From an uncultured Candidatus Competibacteraceae bacterium (GTDB lineage: Bacteria; Pseudomonadota; Gammaproteobacteria; Competibacterales; Competibacteraceae): a DNA stretch of 45,335 nt. The notes under the pieces were generated by a model. It was not told where the DNA came from and ran no database searches. It was given only the letters and a program-made list of their open reading frames with translations. Positions 37,224 through 45,335 of the stretch are shown piece after piece. Each line of letters starts with the position of its first letter. Position 1 is the first letter of the stretch. A program made the translations under genes and the position numbers. The stretch covers positions 1 through 45,335 of the forward strand of contig CAIRMO010000002.1 of assembly GCA_903879705.1 (NCBI GenBank). Reading direction: 5' to 3'.

Positions 37224-37291
37224 CCAGTACTGGATTCCTGCATTTACGGGTATGGCGAAAACCTATTCAGAGTTGGTATAAGGATTAAAAA

Positions 37292-39178
<1,887 letters not shown>

Positions 39179-39348
39179 CGGCTCATAGCTTCCAGTCCAT
39201 TGATTTTTAAAAGGAACTCGGCGTTTTTTTGATGCAGGGCAACCGAAAAACCGGGGATAATCCATGAATCCAGTCCAAAATGAGGAGAAAACGGTTATAG
39301 CTAAAATCAATTATGCTGTTGATAATAAAGAAATTTTTCCAAAATGCG
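39179..39348 (+). promoter_or_regulatory. CRISPR leader
   Basis: 170 bases between the cas4 stop and the first repeat, with an AT-rich second half (for example GATAATAAAGAAATTTTTCC just before the array). The repeat 3' end (ATTGAAAC) and this position fit transcription from here rightward, with new spacers added at 39386. I could not pick a single convincing -10/-35 pair. No gene is supported in it. Confidence 0.7.
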
Positions 39349-42300
39349 GCCGCAATGGCTAATCCAATACAACAAGGATTGAAACCTTTCAATCAACCGG
39401 ATAAACTCCGGGTTGTAATGCTGGCCGCAATGGCTAATCCAATACAACAAGGATTGAAACATCAATCCAGCTAGGGCCCGCAATCTGCTCAAAACAAGCC
39501 GCAATGGCTAATCCAATACAACAAGGATTGAAACTCTCATGGGCCGCGCCAGTCGATACCTTCAACCGCGCCGCAATGGCTAATCCAATACAACAAGGAT
39601 TGAAACCTCAAGTCGCGGATACCGCCGCGATCACCATCGGGCCGCAATGGCTAATCCAATACAACAAGGATTGAAACTGTAGCGACGCGCAATCTGTCCT
39701 GCAAAGATAACGGGGCCGCAATGGCTAATCCAATACAACAAGGATTGAAACCCAACCTCACTTTCCGCGCTGATCGCTGGGTGTCTGGCCGCAATGGCTA
39801 ATCCAATACAACAAGGATTGAAACTCGCCGGTTCGCCGCGCTTCACCCTCGGCAGCAAGGTGCCGCAATGGCTAATCCAATACAACAAGGATTGAAACCA
39901 GATCAGTCGCGTCGGTTTCCTTGCGCGTAGCTGGCCGCAATGGCTAATCCAATACAACAAGGATTGAAACCTGAATCAGCAGGTCGTAGCTTTTCTGTTC
40001 CAGGGTGGCCGCAATGGCTAATCCAATACAACAAGGATTGAAACCAGGTAAAGCCTTGTGGTTTGGCGCTGTGAGATGGAGCCGCAATGGCTAATCCAAT
40101 ACAACAAGGATTGAAACCAGATCAGTCGCGTCGGTTTGCGCCCGGGTGGCAGCCGCAATGGCTAATCCAATACAACAAGGATTGAAACCTGAATCAGCAG
40201 GTCGTAGCTTTTCTGTTCCAGGGTGCCGCAATGGCTAATCCAATACAACAAGGATTGAAACTAGCGGTCCAGCGCCGCCTTGGCTGCCGCCGTGGCATGC
40301 CGCAATGGCTAATCCAATACAACAAGGATTGAAACTTGTAATCTTAGAATCAAATGTATATCCGAATCTCTTAGCCGCAATGGCTAATCCAATACAACAA
40401 GGATTGAAACATCGTAATCGGGCTGTTCTGGGCCGGGCCAACCTGGGCCGCAATGGCTAATCCAATACAACAAGGATTGAAACCGGATCCTGCCCCGGCT
40501 CGGTCAAATCCAACCGGCGCCGCAATGGCTAATCCAATACAACAAGGATTGAAACCACTCCCTTAACCGACTGGGTAATGGTCACCGCGTTGGCCGCAAT
40601 GGCTAATCCAATACAACAAGGATTGAAACCTGAGCGGCGGTCCCGGTTGATGATCGCCGGCAGTGCCGCAATGGCTAATCCAATACAACAAGGATTGAAA
40701 CCTGAGCGGCGGTCCCGGTTGATGATCGCCGGCAGTGGCCGCAATGGCTAATCCAATACAACAAGGATTGAAACATGTAGGAACGGGCGTATCGACGACC
40801 TTGTATTGGGCCGCAATGGCTAATCCAATACAACAAGGATTGAAACAGGATCGCCACTGGCCAACTCACGGACTGAAACAGCGCCGCAATGGCTAATCCA
40901 ATACAACAAGGATTGAAACCCATTGCCTTATTCCTAGTTGACCGCGTGGCCGGTGGCCGCAATGGCTAATCCAATACAACAAGGATTGAAACGTGACCAC
41001 CGGAATCCACACACGCGGCGCTGATTCGGCCGCAATGGCTAATCCAATACAACAAGGATTGAAACAGTACAAGTCGCTGGTCTGGCATGTCGGTAGCGAT
41101 ACCGCGAAAGGCCGCAATGGCTAATCCAATACAACAAGGATTGAAACCTCGAATGGATGAATTAAACGAAGGAATGGGGGTACTGCCGCAATGGCTAATC
41201 CAATACAACAAGGATTGAAACCAGCGAGAGAAGCGGCTTTAGTTTGTAATGGAAAATGCCGCAATGGCTAATCCAATACAACAAGGATTGAAACTCGAAC
41301 CGGCCGGGTCTAACCCTCCGTATGATTTCAGCCGCAATGGCTAATCCAATACAACAAGGATTGAAACATCGCGTTGCGCGATACACCTAGTGTCGAACTC
41401 GCTGTGCCGCAATGGCTAATCCAATACAACAAGGATTGAAACGATACTGACTGGAGCTAACTGATGGCGACGGCGGTTGCCGCAATGGCTAATCCAATAC
41501 AACAAGGATTGAAACATAGCCTCAAAGACCAGCCGTACTATATTTGGAGCCGCAATGGCTAATCCAATACAACAAGGATTGAAACTCTAAATTACCGGCC
41601 CGCCGATGCAATTCCATTAGGCCGCAATGGCTAATCCAATACAACAAGGATTGAAACGCACTGGGGCCGGGCGCTGACCGGGATCAGTGTGGGCCGCAAT
41701 GGCTAATCCAATACAACAAGGATTGAAACATTAACTGGCCGATACGTTGCCCGGTGACTCCGTAATGCCGCAATGGCTAATCCAATACAACAAGGATTGA
41801 AACACTCGCCCATACGACTCGCCAAGTATCCTTCCTTGATGCCGCAATGGCTAATCCAATACAACAAGGATTGAAACTTGCGCTTGGCGGAACTCTCCAC
41901 CCAGCCCAATTTGCCGCAATGGCTAATCCAATACAACAAGGATTGAAACTCGTTTTCAGCGGCGGGGTTAGCGGGGTTAGCGGGGTGCCGCAATGGCTAA
42001 TCCAATACAACAAGGATTGAAACCCCGGTATCCGCCCCGATGTGCTGACGACCCTTGACGCAGCAATGGCTAATCCAATACAACAAGGATTGAAACCCAT
42101 TACATGAGGCTCTTCCAATGACTGTTCAAATTCGCCGCAATGGCTAATCCAATACAACAAGGATTGAAACACGTGGTAACCCCTGTGGTAACCCCTGACC
42201 GATCCAGCCGCAATGGCTAATCCAATACAACAAGGATTGAAACTCGATGCCCTGCGAGGCGCTGGTGGCGCTGGCATAACTGCCGCAATGGCTAATCCAA

Positions 42301-45300
42301 TACAACAAGGATTGAAACAACAAGGTTTTGCGGTCGTTGCCAGTCAACGCAACGGCCGCAATGGCTAATCCAATACAACAAGGATTGAAACCTGAGGAAG
42401 CCGGAGCCAATGCCAGTAAGGCGCAACTGCCGCAATGGCTAATCCAATACAACAAGGATTGAAACCCTAGCAGGCTCTCGCCTTTCAATCGGTATTGCCG
42501 GCGCCGCAATGGCTAATCCAATACAACAAGGATTGAAACCAGGGTAAAACGAGGCGCTTGCGATTGTTACAAGCAAGCCGCAATGGCTAATCCAATACAA
42601 CAAGGATTGAAACATCAATCCAGCTAGGGCCTGCAATCTGTTCAAAGCACCGCCGCAATGGCTAATCCAATACAACAAGGATTGAAACTCACGGTGATCC
42701 ATGCTTTGCCTTCTGGCGTATCCAGCCGCAATGGCTAATCCAATACAACAAGGATTGAAACTCAGTCCATGAGCCGGTTGTACATCAATCAATTTGTGCC
42801 GCAATGGCTAATCCAATACAACAAGGATTGAAACTGGAGACAATGATGCTTTTAAGGGCGCAGTGAATCGCCGCAATGGCTAATCCAATACAACAAGGAT
42901 TGAAACAAGTGCGTCCCGGCGATCTGGTGCAGATTGTCCGCAGCCGCAATGGCTAATCCAATACAACAAGGATTGAAACACCGAGCGGCTTGCGACGGTA
43001 GCGAAGTGGCAACGCGCCGCAATGGCTAATCCAATACAACAAGGATTGAAACTCTCATGGAGCCGTTTATGACGCATGAACTCCCTACCGCCGCAATGGC
43101 TAATCCAATACAACAAGGATTGAAACATAGTAAAGGTCACTATATGACGTAAATTGTTAGTTTGCCGCAATGGCTAATCCAATACAACAAGGATTGAAAC
43201 TTTTCCCCTTTTGGGAGATGCCTTAATTGAATTTCAGGCCGCAATGGCTAATCCAATACAACAAGGATTGAAACCTTCTCATCTCGACGCAAGGTGTCAA
43301 GCCGGGCCTGGGCCGCAATGGCTAATCCAATACAACAAGGATTGAAACTACGCCAGTCCCGCTTCATTCCACGTTGTCATCCATGCCGCAATGGCTAATC
43401 CAATACAACAAGGATTGAAACTACCTTATCAGGATACTCAAACATTCTGATAATAAGCCGCAATGGCTAATCCAATACAACAAGGATTGAAACGCGAAGC
43501 CGGCTCTCTCCGCCAGCTGCCTTTTGCTATGCCGCAATGGCTAATCCAATACAACAAGGATTGAAACTATAGAATGCGGTATATAGCCAATGAGAATGAT
43601 TCGCGCCGCAATGGCTAATCCAATACAACAAGGATTGAAACTATAGCCGTCATAATTTTTTTTTGCGCCGTGGCAACGCCGCAATGGCTAATCCAATACA
43701 ACAAGGATTGAAACGGTTGTTGCCGTGTTTCTTGGCTAAGTCGCTAGTCCATGCCGCAATGGCTAATCCAATACAACAAGGATTGAAACCCAATAGTGGT
43801 TTTCCCTTGCGGGTTTTCAGCATTGGCCGCAATGGCTAATCCAATACAACAAGGATTGAAACCCGAGGCATTACGCAGGATTGAAACCGAAACAGATGCC
43901 GCAATGGCTAATCCAATACAACAAGGATTGAAACACATTGATCGCTTCGGCATACGCGGCAATTTGCTGCGTGCCGCAATGGCTAATCCAATACAACAAG
44001 GATTGAAACGCAAAATCAAGGCGACTTTGCGACCGCCCGCACTGAGCCGCAATGGCTAATCCAATACAACAAGGATTGAAACCTCCAATCGCGGCGGTGC
44101 CCAGGGACGGCGCGACTCTGCCGCAATGGCTAATCCAATACAACAAGGATTGAAACTCGAGGGCGGCGTTGGGGCCGTAGCTGCTGGTTTCCCGCCGCAA
44201 TGGCTAATCCAATACAACAAGGATTGAAACCTTCGTTACGGTTCCCTTTACGGGAATTGAAGCCGGCCGCAATGGCTAATCCAATACAACAAGGATTGAA
44301 ACCTGATTTTCAGCGTTCTTTCTTCAGGTTTTAGCCGGCCGCAATGGCTAATCCAATACAACAAGGATTGAAACCCGAGCGGCGGAACGTAGGCCCCCGT
44401 GATCGGGAGTTGCCGCAATGGCTAATCCAATACAACAAGGATTGAAACATGTTTTCCGCGGCCATTGCGCGTCATGATCAGCGGCGCCGCAATGGCTAAT
44501 CCAATACAACAAGGATTGAAACCAGATCGCGGATGTGCTGTTTGAGTGCGGCCAGTTGTGCCGCAATGGCTAATCCAATACAACAAGGATTGAAACACCG
44601 TTGTAGCATCGCCGCCGCCGCTTGAGAATGAGCCGCAATGGCTAATCCAATACAACAAGGATTGAAACCGAAAAATTGCGCGCCCTGGTGCAACAAGCGG
44701 ATTTGCCGCAATGGCTAATCCAATACAACAAGGATTGAAACGCCAGCCACTCGGGGCGTGTTCTAAGCACCTTGGCGAGCCGCAATGGCTAATCCAATAC
44801 AACAAGGATTGAAACTGATTGCTTCCTTCTCGTTCATTTCATTTCTCCGGTGCCGCAATGGCTAATCCAATACAACAAGGATTGAAACCTGATATTAAGT
44901 GCATAGTTTCGACCGGACAAGGCGGGCCGCAATGGCTAATCCAATACAACAAGGATTGAAACCTGGTTTCAACCTGGTGGGATTTGGGCATGGATGACGG
45001 CCGCAATGGCTAATCCAATACAACAAGGATTGAAACCCACTTAAGCCCTACAGCGCATGGGACGATCTGAGCCGCAATGGCTAATCCAATACAACAAGGA
45101 TTGAAACCAGACCGACTAATCTTAGCCGTGGATGCATTATTTTGCCGCAATGGCTAATCCAATACAACAAGGATTGAAACCACCGGCTGAATCAGCGTCT
45201 GCGGTAATGCCACACCATGCCGCAATGGCTAATCCAATACAACAAGGATTGAAACCACCGGCTGAATCAGCGTCTGCGGTAATGCCACACCATGCCGCAA

Positions 45301-45335
45301 TGGCTAATCCAATACAACAAGGATTGAAACTGCAG
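39349..45335 (+). CRISPR. Main CRISPR array: 82 repeats, 81 complete spacers, open at window end
   Basis: The 37-nt repeat begins GCCGCAATGGCTAATCC and ends AACAAGGATTGAAAC. AATCC (13-17) can pair with GGATT (28-32). By my count there are 82 copies, the first at 39349-39385 and the last at 45294-45330, followed by TGCAG at the edge. Spacers are about 33-38 nt. All repeats look identical except one at 42060-42096 (third base C to A). Duplicate spacers occur at 40630/40702, 45181/45256 and 39971/40189. The ATTGAAAC 3' end is the usual 5' handle of type I-B and III-B crRNAs. Open frames seen on the minus strand here are only repeat translations. Confidence 0.99.

Noticed and set aside
39307..44805. 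Many minus-strand ORFs rich in FNPCCIGLAIAA, FQSLLYWISHCG and VSILVVLD
   Set aside because: These are the three frames of the CRISPR repeat complement joined by spacers; no ribosome binding sites or real domains.

Overview
The window looks like a chromosomal segment of a GC-rich gammaproteobacterium. The evidence is the rplU-rpmA-obgE-proB cluster, the aat-bpt N-end-rule pair beside ftsK (a pseudomonad-like neighbourhood), YoaA and MtfA. A purple-sulfur or Competibacter-like lineage is plausible, but the sequence does not settle the genus. No rRNA or tRNA gene was seen.

Layout. (1) 1-7.6 kb, minus strand: a six-gene membrane complex hyfB-hyfC-hyfE-hyfF-hyfG-hyfI, related to hydrogenase-4 and complex I. 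Its large subunit lacks every NiFe-binding cysteine pair, so it is probably a hydrogenase-related (Ehr-type) complex and not a hydrogenase. A small XRE-type protein sits just upstream. (2) 7.6-20.5 kb, mostly minus: yoaA, a TPR lipoprotein, a decayed IS1182-type transposase, mtfA, a small membrane protein, a plus-strand pair (metallopeptidase plus exported protein), then proB/obgE/rpmA/rplU with a visible sigma70-like promoter, acyP, a DUF4398 lipoprotein, an IS5 fragment, and bpt-aat-acetyltransferase. (3) 20.6-23.4 kb: an FtsK-like gene lacking the gamma domain and the Walker B aspartate, followed by a TnpB C-terminal remnant. This is probably the left edge of the acquired defence island. 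(4) 23.6-30.3 kb: a type III-B module, cmr1-cas10-cmr3-cmr4-cmr5-cmr6. cmr1 and cmr4 each carry a one-base deletion in a G run. (5) 30.4-39.2 kb: a type I-B module, cas8b-cas7-cas5-cas3-cas6, then a two-repeat mini-array, then cas1-cas2-cas4. (6) 39.35 kb to the window end: a CRISPR array of 82 repeats of 37 nt with 81 complete spacers, continuing past the edge.

How it fits together. One repeat family, ending in the ATTGAAAC handle, lies beside both effector modules. The III-B part has no cas6 or adaptation genes of its own, so it probably uses the I-B Cas6 and the shared crRNAs. Cas10 keeps the GGDD cyclase motif but has no HD nuclease domain, and no cyclic-oligoadenylate effector gene is visible here.

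Most notable observations: the mini-array with a 21-nt spacer between cas6 and cas1 (a candidate CreA/CreR-like regulatory guide); a roughly 36-bp G/C palindrome inserted in frame into hyfG and cas3, repeated next to the mini-array and in a weaker form inside cmr5; two spacers that differ only at third codon positions of one inferred phage peptide; a duplicated, partly chimeric spacer block; and a spacer containing the last 11 nt of the repeat.
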